Below, piece by piece: positions 54,875-63,286 of a stretch of 64,000 nucleotides of DNA; position 1 is the first letter of the stretch; every line of letters begins with the position of its first letter. Origin of the DNA: Brevundimonas vitisensis (GTDB lineage Bacteria > Pseudomonadota > Alphaproteobacteria > Caulobacterales > Caulobacteraceae). A program made the position numbers and the translations under genes. The stretch lies in contig NZ_CP067977.1 in NCBI RefSeq assembly GCF_016656965.1, positions 2,442,501 to 2,506,500 of the forward strand, in the 5' to 3' direction. The notes under the pieces were generated by a model. It was not told the origin of the DNA and searched no databases. It saw only the letters and a list, made by a program, of their open reading frames with translations.

Positions 54875-54945
54875 CGCCGAATCAATGATCCGAACGCCGC
54901 CGATCGGTTATGGTGGTGCGTCGAATCTGAGCGAGGGGCTGATCC

Positions 54946-55617
54946 ATGCGTATTCTGGTGGTCGAAGACGACGCCGAGGCCGCGACCGCCATGGTCCGGG
55001 GCCTGAGTGAAGGCGGGCACGACGTTGTCCATGCGGTGGATGGTGCCTTCGGCCTGCTGGAGGCGCAGAAGGGCGGCTATGACGTCTATGTCGTGGACCG
55101 GATGATGCCCCGCCTGGACGGCATCGGCATGGTCGAGACCCTGCGCAAGGACGGCGACCAGACGCCGGTCCTGTTCCTGTCGGCCCTGGGCGAGGTCGAA
55201 GACCGGGTTGTAGGTCTGAAGGCCGGCGGCGACGACTATCTGGTCAAGCCCTATGCCTTTGCGGAACTGATCGCGCGGGTCGAGGCCCTGTCGCGCCGGC
55301 GCGAGACCGGCGGGGTGCAGACGGTGCTGAAGGTCGGCGACCTGGAAATGAACCTGATCGCCCGCACGGTGCATCGCGGAACGACCGAAATCGACCTGCA
55401 GCCGCGCGAATTCCAGCTGCTGGAGTTTCTGATGCGCCATGCGGGGCAGTCGGTGACCCGGACCATGCTGCTGGAGAAGGTCTGGGAATATCATTTCGAC
55501 CCTCAGACCAATGTGATCGACGTCCACATCAGCCGGTTGAGGTCCAAGATCGACAAGGGCTTCGACCGCGCCATGCTGCAGACCGTGCGCGGGGCGGGGT
55601 ATCGTCTGGAAGCCTGA
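54946..55617 (+). CDS. OmpR-family response regulator
   Basis: The 223-residue regulator has a receiver domain (MRILVVEDDAEAATAM, Asp in YVVDRMMPRLDG near residue 51, Lys in YLVKPY) and a winged-helix domain (LQPREFQLLEFLMRHAGQSVTRTMLLEKVWEY...HISRLRSKID). It is CopR/QseB-like. Its cognate kinase starts 505 bp further on; the pair is split by a DUF559 gene between inverted repeats. It lies 71 bp after the degP-like gene and could be cotranscribed with it. Confidence 0.93.
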   Translation: MRILVVEDDAEAATAMVRGLSEGGHDVVHAVDGAFGLLEAQKGGYDVYVVDRMMPRLDGIGMVETLRKDGDQTPVLFLSALGEVEDRVVGLKAGGDDYLVKPYAFAELIARVEALSRRRETGGVQTVLKVGDLEMNLIARTVHRGTTEIDLQPREFQLLEFLMRHAGQSVTRTMLLEKVWEYHFDPQTNVIDVHISRLRSKIDKGFDRAMLQTVRGAGYRLEA

Positions 55618-55667
55618 CGCAGGGGGTCGCTTTTCCCTCCCCCGGAGGGGAGGGGGCAATACGCAAT

Positions 55668-55724
55668 CTCCCTTCCCTTTATGGGGAGGGACGCTTCGCC
55701 TTCAGGCGAAGCCGGGTGGGGAAG
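55668..55724 (+). repeat. Left inverted REP-like arm flanking the DUF559 gene
   Basis: The arm consists of CTCCCTTCCCTTTATGGGG, continuing to AGGGAC (55692), then a perfect hairpin GCTTCGCC-TTCA-GGCGAAGC (55693-55712) and CCGGGTGGGGAAG (55712-55724). The outer 25 bp match the reverse complement of 56095-56119 with two differences, and the inner 13 bp match 56067-56079 exactly. A further palindrome CCCTCCCC-CGGA-GGGGAGGG lies outside it at 55635-55654. Confidence 0.8.
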
Positions 55725-55732
55725 TTCAGCCC

Positions 55733-56125
55733 ATGAAACCGACGACCAGGGCGAGGGAGATGCGCAAGGCACTGACCCCTCCTGAAGCGCGATTGTGGGT
55801 CGGACTGAAGGGGCTGAGGCGTGACGGCTACCATTTTCGCAAGCAAGCGCCGGTCAGAGGCTATTTCCTGGATTTCGTCTGCTTTGAGTATCGATTGATC
55901 CTGGAAGTTGACGGCGCCTCCCATCGAACGGAGCAGCAGGCTGAACACGATCGAATTCGCGACGCGGTCTTCGCACGCGAGGGATTCCGAACGCTGCGCT
56001 TTGAGAATGCCGCCATACGGGACAATCTGCACGCCGTGCTGACCTATATCAGAGACGTCCTGGAGACTTCCCCACCCGGACCGCTGACGCGGTCGTCCCT
56101 CCCCATGAAGGGGAGGGAGAGTTGA
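55733..56125 (+). CDS. DUF559 endonuclease-like protein (Vsr/PD-(D/E)xK-like)
   Basis: The 130-residue protein has the DUF559 pattern: RARE(M)RKALTPPEARLWVGLK, HFRKQAPVRGYFLDFVCFEYRLILEVDG and GFRTLRFEN. D and E-V-D residues form the putative Vsr-like nuclease core. Activity of such proteins is untested as far as I know. The last ~20 codons (from TSPPGPLTRSSLPMKGRES) are read from the right inverted repeat arm. Inserted between a response regulator and its kinase, with inverted arms on both sides, it has the look of a mobile cassette gene. Confidence 0.85.
   Translation: MKPTTRAREMRKALTPPEARLWVGLKGLRRDGYHFRKQAPVRGYFLDFVCFEYRLILEVDGASHRTEQQAEHDRIRDAVFAREGFRTLRFENAAIRDNLHAVLTYIRDVLETSPPGPLTRSSLPMKGRES
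56067..56119 (-). repeat. Right inverted REP-like arm flanking the DUF559 gene
   Basis: CTTCCCCACCCGG (56067-56079), a short stem GACCG...CGGTC, then GTCCCTCCCCAT (56095-56106) and GAAGGGGAGGGAG: the reverse complement of the left arm at both ends, with a different but still self-pairing middle. It overlaps the end of the DUF559 gene and supplies the GGAGGGAGA ribosome site of the kinase gene. Confidence 0.8.
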
Positions 56126-57537
56126 GGCTTCCCACGCTTTTTCGGCGGACGCCGTTTCGGGTGACGCTGCTTTTTCTGGCGCTGTTCGCGGCGACGGCCA
56201 GTGCGGTGCTGGCCTATGTCTATGTGGCCTCGGCGTCGGAGGCGCAGGCGAGGGCGCGGAGCCAGGTTAGGGCCGAGGCGGACAGTCTGATGGCCGTCTA
56301 TCGGGCGCGCGGCTTTGAGGGGTTGAACGTGGCGCTGATCGAGCGGATCAGCCGGGGCGGGCCCAGCCTCTACGTCCTGACCGACGCCAACGGGGGTTTT
56401 GTCAGCCGCAATCTGGATCAGTCGCCCATTTCGCCCTCACCAGGGGCGACCGAGGGCCAGTGGGACACGTTTCGACTGACCGAAACGGACGATCAAGGCC
56501 GGGTCGAGCGACCGCAGGGGATCGGCGTTGACTATGAGCTGGCCGGTGGTGAGCGGCTGTTCGTCGGCCAGTCGATGGGCGACACCGAACGGTATCTGGA
56601 CCGTCTGACCCAGGCGCTGTGGGGGGCGATGGCCATGGTGCTGCTGCTGGGCCTCAGCGGCGGACTGATCATCAGCCGCAATGTCGAACGCTCCATGGGC
56701 CGGTTGAACAAGGTCGTCCTCGCGGTCCAGGAAGGCGACCTGCGGGCGCGCGCCGATGTCCGCTCGACCGGCGACGAATTGGACGAGCTGGGCCAGGGGC
56801 TGAACACGATGCTGGATCGGCTGGAAACCTCCATGGCCTCGATCCGTCACGCGGGCGATGCCATCGCCCACGACCTGCGATCGCCGCTGACGCGGATGCG
56901 CGCCAAGCTGGAGGTGGCCCTGATCGATGCCGAGGCCGGAAAGGTGTCGGGGGTCGATGCCCTGGGGGTGGCTTTGGACGAGGCCGACGCCCTGCTCAAA
57001 ACCTTCAACACCGTGCTGGCTATTGCCCGATTGCAGGCGGCGGCGGGGCGTACGCCGGACCCCGCCCTGTTCGATGCTGCGGACCTGGCCGAGGACATGG
57101 CCGAACTGTACGAGCCCGCGGCCGAGGACAAGGGGCTGGAGTTTTCCGCCGAGATCGAGCGCGGGCTGATGGTGGAGGCCAATCAGCCCTTCTTGGCCCA
57201 GGCCCTGGCCAATGTGATCGACAATGCCATCAAATACACGCCGCCCAGCGGGGCGGTGAAGCTGCGGGCGCGGAGGCGGTCCTCGGGCGAGATCGAGTTC
57301 TCGGTCACCGACACCGGCCCCGGCGTGCCCGAGGCAGACCGCGAGCGCGTGATCCAGCGGTTCGTGCGCCTGGACAACAGCCGGACCGAGGCGGGATCGG
57401 GCTTGGGCCTGTCGCTGGTCGCGGCGGTGATCGAGGCACACGGTGGGCGCATCACCCTGGACGAGGGGCCGGGCGTCTATGATGGTTCCGGGCCCGGCCT
57501 GAGGGTCGCGCTGATCCTGCCGCCGGCCTCGGCATGA
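56122..57537 (+). CDS. Sensor histidine kinase of the split two-component pair
   Basis: The 471-residue kinase has two membrane helices (about 14-34 and 168-190), a periplasmic sensor of about 130 residues, a HAMP domain, the phosphoacceptor segment DAIAHDLRSPLTRMRAKLE, and ATPase motifs NVIDNAIKYTP, DTGPGVP and GSGLGLSLV. It starts at TTG 56122, overlapping the DUF559 stop (TTGA); the ribosome site lies in the repeat arm. It is presumably the partner of the regulator at 54946-55617. Confidence 0.92.
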   Translation: MRLPTLFRRTPFRVTLLFLALFAATASAVLAYVYVASASEAQARARSQVRAEADSLMAVYRARGFEGLNVALIERISRGGPSLYVLTDANGGFVSRNLDQSPISPSPGATEGQWDTFRLTETDDQGRVERPQGIGVDYELAGGERLFVGQSMGDTERYLDRLTQALWGAMAMVLLLGLSGGLIISRNVERSMGRLNKVVLAVQEGDLRARADVRSTGDELDELGQGLNTMLDRLETSMASIRHAGDAIAHDLRSPLTRMRAKLEVALIDAEAGKVSGVDALGVALDEADALLKTFNTVLAIARLQAAAGRTPDPALFDAADLAEDMAELYEPAAEDKGLEFSAEIERGLMVEANQPFLAQALANVIDNAIKYTPPSGAVKLRARRRSSGEIEFSVTDTGPGVPEADRERVIQRFVRLDNSRTEAGSGLGLSLVAAVIEAHGGRITLDEGPGVYDGSGPGLRVALILPPASA

Positions 57538-57550
57538 GGCGGCAACCCTC

Positions 57551-60421
57551 ATGACGGTCTTTCGCCCCTGTGGTCCGGTCTTTGATCCCGGCGCGGCAGA
57601 ACGTGCCCGCGAACCCCTGGCGGAAGCCGCCGGTGCGGAAGGCTGGCAACCGACGCTGGATGCCGCCTGGCCCCAACTGGCCCCGGTGTTCGGCGCGTCG
57701 CCCTATCTGGCGGGTCTGGCGCGGCGACGGCCGCAATCCCTGCACCTGATCCTGGAGACCCGGCCCGATCAGCGGCTGGCGGACCTGCTGGCCGAGACCG
57801 GAGCCCTGACGGGGGGGGCGGATGAGGTTCGGGTGCCGCTGCGGCGCCTGAAGGCGGACCTGCATCTGCTGACGGCCCTGGCCGATCTGGGCGGGGTCTG
57901 GGACCTGGACGCCGTGACAGGGGCCCTGTCACGCTTCGCCGATGCGGCTGCCCAGTGCGCCCTGCGAGCGGTGGCCCATGACCAGAGGGAGCGCGGACGA
58001 CTGCTGTCGGCGCCCGATGCGGACAATCCCGTGCCCGGCCTGTTCGGTCTGGCCATGGGCAAGCACGGGGCGTTCGAGCTGAATTATTCCAGCGATATCG
58101 ACCTGTCGCTGTTCTATGACCCCGACGCGGTCGCCGCGGTCCTGCCTGAAGGGACAGAGGTGCAGCGGTTCGTCGACCGGATGGCGCAGGCCATGGCGAC
58201 CCTGCTTCAGGAGCGGACGGCGGACGGATATGTGTTCCGTGTCGATCTGAGGCTGCGGCCCGATCCGTCATCGACCCCGCCGGTCATCGCCACCCAGCGG
58301 GCCCTGGCCTATTACGAATCCGTCGGCCAGAACTGGGAGCGGGCCGCCTTCATCAAGGCGCGGCCGGTGATCGGCGACATGGCCGAGGCCAAGGCCTTCC
58401 TGAAGGCTCTGGTGCCCTTCGTCTGGCGGCGCAGCCTGGATTATCAGGCCATCCTCGACATCCAGTCGATCAAGCGACAGATCCATGTCCACAAGACCGG
58501 CGACGGGCTGGAAGCCGCCGGGGCCAATGTGAAGCTGGGCCGCGGCGGGATCCGCGAGATCGAATTCTATACCCAGACCCAGCAGCTGATCCTGGGCGGG
58601 CGCGACCGGACCTTGCGCAGCCCTCGGACCCTGGACGCCCTGGCCGCCCTGGCGGCGGCCGGTCATGTGCCGCAAGCCGTGGCGGCGGAACTGAGCGCTG
58701 CCTATGGCCGTCTGCGCGGGCTGGAGCACCGCATCCAGATGCTGGATGACGAACAGACCCATGTCCTGCCCGTCGATCCGGTGCGGCGCGGCATGGTGGC
58801 GGCGCTGGCAGGCGAAGGGGATCTGGCTGGATTCGACGCCTCGGTCGAAGCGCTGCTGACGGGTGTGAACCATCGCTATGGAGAGCTGTTCGAGGGCGAG
58901 GAGACCCTGGCCTCTCCCTATGGCAGCCTGGTCTTCACGGGGGTGGAGAACGACCCCGAGACCCTGCTGACCCTGAGCCGGATGGGGTTTAGCGATCCGG
59001 CCAATGTCGCCGATACCATCCGCAGTTGGCATCATGGGCGCATCCCGGCGACGCGATCGGAACGCGGGCGAGAGCTGTTCACCCGGTTGGCCCCCCGGCT
59101 GCTGACGGCGGTTGCCGAGACCGGGACGCCGGATGCCGCCTTCCGTCGGTTTGCGGTGTTCTTTTCGGCCCTGTCCGCCGGGGTTCAGGTCCAGGCTCTG
59201 TTTCTGAATCAGCCGGCGTTGTTCGCCATGGTTCTGGGGGTCCTGGCCTATGCGCCGCGTCTGGCCCGGACCCTGGGCCGCTATCCGGCAGCGCTGGACA
59301 GTATGCTGGACTCCCGGTTCCAGACACCGCTGGGGGCCAACACCGGCCTGTTCGACCAGATGGCCGAGGAGGCGCGTACGGCACCCGATTTCGAGGCGGC
59401 GATGAATGCGGTCCGGCGACTGCACCGCGATCAGATGTTCCGCATCGGCATCCAGACCCTGACCGGGCGGATCGAACCGGACGAGGCGGGCCGGGCGCAT
59501 ACAGCCCTGGCCGATGCCGTGATCGCGGCCCTGGCTCCGGTGGCGACAGCCGAAGCGGTGCGTCAGGGCGGCACCCTGCACGGCGGTAGTCTCGCCGTGG
59601 TCGCCTTGGGCAAGGCGGGCTCTCGCGAGATGACGGCGGCGTCGGATCTGGACCTGATGACCGTCTATGAAGCGCCGCCGGAAGCGGCAACGGACGCCAA
59701 GGGGTGGGCCGCCGGTGTGTTCTATTCGCGGCTGACCCAGCGGCTGATCGCGGCCCTGTCGGCCCATACGGCAGAGGGCCGGCTTTATGAGGTCGACATG
59801 CGGCTGCGCCCCGGCGCGTCCAAGGGGCCGGTGTCCCTGCGGCTGTCCGCCGTGGCCGAATACTATGCCCAGGAGGCCGATACCTGGGAGTTCATGGCTC
59901 TGACCCGCGCGCGGGTGGTGTGGAGCGACGATCCGGAATTTGCCGCCCGGACGACGGCGACGCTGGAGGCGATCCTGCGACGGCCCCGGCCTGGGATCGA
60001 CGTGGCAGCGGATGCGCGGCGGATGCGCGATCTGATGGCGCGCGAGCGTCCGGGCCAGGGGCCGTGGGATCTGAAGCTGGCCCCCGGCGGTCAGGTGGAT
60101 GCCGAGTTCGTGGCCCAGGTGCGTCAGCTGGCTTCGGCGGCGCAGGGCGGGCCGCTGACGGTGTCCACCCTGGCGGCGCTGAAGGACGATCCGGCGTTGG
60201 CCGAGGCCTGGCGGTTGCAGCAGGCGTTGAACCAAGTGCTTGGGGCGGCCTTTGACGAAAAGCCCGACCCGCAGGGCGAGCCTGAGGGGTTGCGCGCGCT
60301 GCTGGCCACGGCGGGCGGCTGCAAGACCTTCGGCCAGTTGGAGAAGCGGCTCGCCTCGGTGCGCAAGCGGGCCCGGGCGGCGTTCGAACGGGTGCTGAAA
60401 CCGGTCCGCGACGGACTCTGA
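57551..60421 (+). CDS. glnE: Bifunctional glutamine synthetase adenylyltransferase/deadenylase GlnE
   Basis: GlnE adjusts glutamine synthetase by adding or removing AMP in response to PII. The 956-residue protein has two nucleotidyltransferase domains. The first contains LAMGKHGAFELNYSSDIDLSLFYD (about 172-195), the second ALGKAGSREMTAASDLDLMTVYE near 680, each with the GxxxxxxxSDxDL metal-binding pattern, separated by helical GlnD/PII-responsive linkers. Length agrees with the family. It begins 13 bp after the kinase stop, so it may be cotranscribed. Confidence 0.95.
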   Translation: MTVFRPCGPVFDPGAAERAREPLAEAAGAEGWQPTLDAAWPQLAPVFGASPYLAGLARRRPQSLHLILETRPDQRLADLLAETGALTGGADEVRVPLRRLKADLHLLTALADLGGVWDLDAVTGALSRFADAAAQCALRAVAHDQRERGRLLSAPDADNPVPGLFGLAMGKHGAFELNYSSDIDLSLFYDPDAVAAVLPEGTEVQRFVDRMAQAMATLLQERTADGYVFRVDLRLRPDPSSTPPVIATQRALAYYESVGQNWERAAFIKARPVIGDMAEAKAFLKALVPFVWRRSLDYQAILDIQSIKRQIHVHKTGDGLEAAGANVKLGRGGIREIEFYTQTQQLILGGRDRTLRSPRTLDALAALAAAGHVPQAVAAELSAAYGRLRGLEHRIQMLDDEQTHVLPVDPVRRGMVAALAGEGDLAGFDASVEALLTGVNHRYGELFEGEETLASPYGSLVFTGVENDPETLLTLSRMGFSDPANVADTIRSWHHGRIPATRSERGRELFTRLAPRLLTAVAETGTPDAAFRRFAVFFSALSAGVQVQALFLNQPALFAMVLGVLAYAPRLARTLGRYPAALDSMLDSRFQTPLGANTGLFDQMAEEARTAPDFEAAMNAVRRLHRDQMFRIGIQTLTGRIEPDEAGRAHTALADAVIAALAPVATAEAVRQGGTLHGGSLAVVALGKAGSREMTAASDLDLMTVYEAPPEAATDAKGWAAGVFYSRLTQRLIAALSAHTAEGRLYEVDMRLRPGASKGPVSLRLSAVAEYYAQEADTWEFMALTRARVVWSDDPEFAARTTATLEAILRRPRPGIDVAADARRMRDLMARERPGQGPWDLKLAPGGQVDAEFVAQVRQLASAAQGGPLTVSTLAALKDDPALAEAWRLQQALNQVLGAAFDEKPDPQGEPEGLRALLATAGGCKTFGQLEKRLASVRKRARAAFERVLKPVRDGL

Positions 60422-60486
60422 CCCGGTTCGCGTTTGATCTTCCAAGACGGGGGTTTTGGATTCCCTTTGGGATCGTGGAGATCGAG

Positions 60487-61134
60487 ATGAACAAGACCAA
60501 GACCAAGACATTGCTGGTCGGCGGCGTGGCAGCCCTGACCTTGGCCGCCGCAGCGGGCGTTGCCATTGCCCAGCAGTCCATGCCCGGTCAGGACCGTACG
60601 GGACAGGATCGTCCCGGCCGTATGCAGCGCGCCGACACCGACAACGACGGCCGTATCAGCCGGGCGGAGTTCGTCGATGGTCGGATCGTCCGCCTGACGG
60701 CCATGGATACCAACCGTGACGGCTCGGTCAGCGCCGAGGAGATGCAGGCGCATCGCGAGGCCCGGCGCGCCGAACGCGCTGACAGCCGCTTTGCCCGTCT
60801 GGATGCCAATGGCGACGGTTCGGTCACGCGGGCCGAGTTCGATGCCGCCGTCGAAGCGCGGCCGGAACGCGGTGACCGTGCCGGACGCCGGCATGGTCCC
60901 CGTGGGCCGCACCGTGCGGGCGGTCGCGGACAGGGCCGTGAGCGGGGTCCGGTGGTGATCGCCGAGGCCCAGGCCAAGGCGGAACAGGCCTTTGGCCGGA
61001 TGGATGCCAACAGCGACGGCTATGTCACGGCCGAGGAACAGCGTGCCGCCCATCAGGCGCGCCGCGAGGATCGCCGCGAACGCCGGGCTGCCCGTCAACA
61101 GGCGGCATCGCCAGCGGCGTCGACTTCGGAGTAA
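60487..61134 (+). CDS. Secreted EF-hand calcium-binding protein
   Basis: The 215-residue protein has a signal peptide (KTLLVGGVAALTLAAAAGVAIAQ) and four EF-hand loops: DTDNDGRISRAE, DTNRDGSVSAEE, DANGDGSVTRAE and DANSDGYVTAEE, separated by Arg-rich linkers. Each loop has Asp or Asn at positions 1, 3 and 5 and Glu at 12, so calcium binding is likely. The ATG at 60487 is used; 60475 would add four residues. It precedes an ECF sigma gene by 4 bp and may be part of its signalling operon. Confidence 0.9.
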   Translation: MNKTKTKTLLVGGVAALTLAAAAGVAIAQQSMPGQDRTGQDRPGRMQRADTDNDGRISRAEFVDGRIVRLTAMDTNRDGSVSAEEMQAHREARRAERADSRFARLDANGDGSVTRAEFDAAVEARPERGDRAGRRHGPRGPHRAGGRGQGRERGPVVIAEAQAKAEQAFGRMDANSDGYVTAEEQRAAHQARREDRRERRAARQQAASPAASTSE

Positions 61135-61138
61135 GACC

Positions 61139-61765
61139 ATGTCGGGGACGGTCGCGATCGCTCGGTCGCCCCTCCTTGCGCTCAGGAGAGAGGCCGGCTT
61201 GGCGAACGTCGCCGACCCCGATGAGGATCTGGTGCGCCGCGTGGGTCAGGGCGACCCCGCGGCCATTCAGGCCATGGTGGCCCGCAAGCTGCCGCGCATG
61301 CTGGCGCTCGCCCAACGGATGCTGAACGACCCGGTCGAGGCCGAGGATGTGGCGCAGGAAGCCATGCTTCGGGCCTGGAAACAGGCACCGCGCTGGACGC
61401 CGGGGCAGGCGCGGTTCGACACCTGGCTGCATCGGGTCGGGCTGAACCTGTGCTATGATCGGCTGCGGCGTCGCCGTGAGGTGCCGACCGACAGCCCGCC
61501 GGATCGTCCCGATGAGGGGCCCGCCCCGGATCGCGGCCTGATCGCCGCCGACACCGCCCATCGTGTCGATGCGGCCCTGGCGGCCCTGCCGGAGCGTCAG
61601 CGCGAAGCCATCGTGCTGTGCCACTATCAGGAACTGACCAATATCGAGGCTGCGGCCCTGATGGCGATCAGTGTCGAGGCGCTGGAAAGCCTGCTGTCCC
61701 GTGGACGCCGGGCTCTGAGACTGTCGCTGGCCGATCTCCGGTCCGGCGCAGATGGAGAGAGTTGA
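61139..61765 (+). CDS. ECF-type RNA polymerase sigma factor
   Basis: The 208-residue sigma factor has region 2 (LVRRVGQGDPAAIQAMVARKLPRMLALAQRML, with AEDVAQEAMLRAWKQA) and region 4 (LPERQREAIVLCHYQELTNIEAAALMAISVEALESLLSRGRRALR), each split here over about 35 residues. It belongs to the group often coupled to small membrane anti-sigma factors. It lies between the EF-hand gene and a membrane protein starting one base after its stop. Confidence 0.92.
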   Translation: MSGTVAIARSPLLALRREAGLANVADPDEDLVRRVGQGDPAAIQAMVARKLPRMLALAQRMLNDPVEAEDVAQEAMLRAWKQAPRWTPGQARFDTWLHRVGLNLCYDRLRRRREVPTDSPPDRPDEGPAPDRGLIAADTAHRVDAALAALPERQREAIVLCHYQELTNIEAAALMAISVEALESLLSRGRRALRLSLADLRSGADGES

Positions 61766-61766
61766 G

Positions 61767-62195
61767 ATGACGCCGGATCGGTTCAACGCCCTGATCGACG
61801 CCTATGGCGCGGATGCGCGGCGCTGGCCCGTGTCCGAACGGGCGGCGGCCGAGGCCTTTCTGGCCACAGCGCCGGAGGCTACACGCGCAGCCCTGGCCGA
61901 GGCGGACGAGATCGATGCCCTGCTGCACGGGTCCAAAGCCCCCGTCGTCAGCATGGCCCTGCGCGATCGGGTGATTGCAGCGGCCGCAGAGTCGGGCCTG
62001 AAGGCCGGACGGACGGGGCGGCGGTGGCTGGACCGGATCTTCCTGGTGGCGGGCGCCGGCTGGGCGGCGGCGGCCTGTGCCGGGGTTGTGGCCGGTCTTG
62101 GCCTGACCACCCACCTGACGGCCGATGCCCAGGCCGATGCGGTCCTGTATCAGGCGTCGCTGGATGCCGTCGATGACACGGAGTGGGTGGGGTGA
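61767..62195 (+). CDS. Putative membrane anti-sigma factor
   Basis: The 142-residue protein follows the ECF sigma by one base, with GGAGAGAG as ribosome site; an ATG at 61752 inside the sigma gene is less likely. The N-terminal ~90 residues are cytoplasmic and helical (RFNALIDAYGADARRWPVSERAAAEAFL), and a membrane helix lies near 92-113. This matches anti-sigma factors by size, topology and position, but no zinc-binding motif is present. Confidence 0.75.
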   Translation: MTPDRFNALIDAYGADARRWPVSERAAAEAFLATAPEATRAALAEADEIDALLHGSKAPVVSMALRDRVIAAAAESGLKAGRTGRRWLDRIFLVAGAGWAAAACAGVVAGLGLTTHLTADAQADAVLYQASLDAVDDTEWVG

Positions 62196-62704
62196 CCGCA
62201 CGCACATTGAAGATCCTGCTGGCCGTCTCGGTCGCGCTGAACCTGTTCGCGGCGACCGCCTTTGTGACCGTGGCCGTGACCCGTCCCAAGGTCGAGGAAC
62301 GGGTAGAACAGCAGCGGCGACCCGGTGGCCGTCCGCCCGCATGGGAGGTGGTCCAGAGCGTCGATCCCGAAGTGCAGCAGACGGTTCGTGCCGCCATGCG
62401 GGCCTCGGCCCTGGCGGCTCGCCCGGACTTCGAGGAGGCGCGGACGCTGCGTCGCCAGGCCGTCCAGGCGGTCACCGCACCGGATTATGATGCCGCTGCC
62501 GTCCGCGCCCTGCTGGAACGCTCACGGACCGCCGAGCTGCGGGGACGGGCACGGCTGGAGGAGGATTCCCTGGCCCTGTTCGAAACGCTGACGCCCGCCG
62601 ACCGCGCGGCCCTGGCCCCCATCCTGTCCCGCAATGGCCCGCGTGGTCGGGGCGGCGGGCGCGGGCGAGGGGAGGGACGTGAACCGAAGGTGCCGATGCC
62701 ATAA
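62192..62704 (+). CDS. Periplasmic CnrX/ZraP-like sensor protein
   Basis: The 170-residue protein starts at GTG overlapping the preceding stop. It has an N-terminal membrane anchor (about 7-28) and a helical-hairpin periplasmic domain (VRAAMRASALAARPDFEEARTLRRQAVQAV, ALLERSRTAELRGRARLEEDSLALFETLTPADRAAL in two helices), then a Gly/Arg-rich tail. This is the layout of CnrX/heavy-metal-resistance type proteins that signal through an anti-sigma factor. The metal or calcium stimulus is unknown. Confidence 0.78.
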   Translation: MTARTLKILLAVSVALNLFAATAFVTVAVTRPKVEERVEQQRRPGGRPPAWEVVQSVDPEVQQTVRAAMRASALAARPDFEEARTLRRQAVQAVTAPDYDAAAVRALLERSRTAELRGRARLEEDSLALFETLTPADRAALAPILSRNGPRGRGGGRGRGEGREPKVPMP

Positions 62705-62749
62705 GTCTGGCGCAGGCTCGACTGCAGTGAGCGTCAGGAGTTTTGGAAC

Positions 62750-63280
62750 ATGGCCAAGTTCGTCTTTGCGTTGAACCAGTCGCTGGACGGCTATGTCGAT
62801 CATGACGCCTTCGCGCCCGATCCGGTTCTGTTTCAGCACTTCGTCGAGGACATGCGCAGTCTCTCGGGCGTGGTGCATGGACGACGCATGTACGAGACGA
62901 TGCGGTATTGGGACGAAGACCAGCCTGGCTGGAGTGCCGCCGAACGCGATTTTGCCTCAGCCTGGCGAGCGCAGCCCAAATGGGTCGTGTCGCGCACCCT
63001 GAGGTCAGTAGGGCCGAACGCCACTCTGATTGATCGAGACGTTGAAGTTGAGTTGCGACGGATCAAGTCCGAGCATGAGGGCATCATCGAGGTCGCGGGG
63101 CCAGAACTGGCTAAAGGCCTGGGTGACCTCGGCCTGGTCGATGAGTATCGCCTCTATGTCCACCCCGTCGTCATCGGCGAGGGCAAGCCCCTGTTCGCAG
63201 GCCCGCGATCGCGGCTTCGCCTTGTTGAGCACGAGGTCATGAGTGGCGACGTGGTGCGGCTGACCTATGTCCCGGCCTGA
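62750..63280 (+). CDS. Dihydrofolate reductase family protein (RibD C-terminal fold)
   Basis: The 176-residue protein begins MAKFVFALNQSLDGYVDHDAF and has GVVHGRRMYETMRYW, KWVVSRTL, IIEVAGPELAKGL and YRLYVHPVVIGEGKPLFAG. These match the RibD C-terminal/DHFR-like fold of NADPH-dependent reductases. Members of this branch are often uncharacterised; it is not the main folate enzyme. It stands alone between the CnrX-like gene and a convergent kinase. Confidence 0.88.
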   Translation: MAKFVFALNQSLDGYVDHDAFAPDPVLFQHFVEDMRSLSGVVHGRRMYETMRYWDEDQPGWSAAERDFASAWRAQPKWVVSRTLRSVGPNATLIDRDVEVELRRIKSEHEGIIEVAGPELAKGLGDLGLVDEYRLYVHPVVIGEGKPLFAGPRSRLRLVEHEVMSGDVVRLTYVPA

Positions 63281-63286
63281 GGCCGT

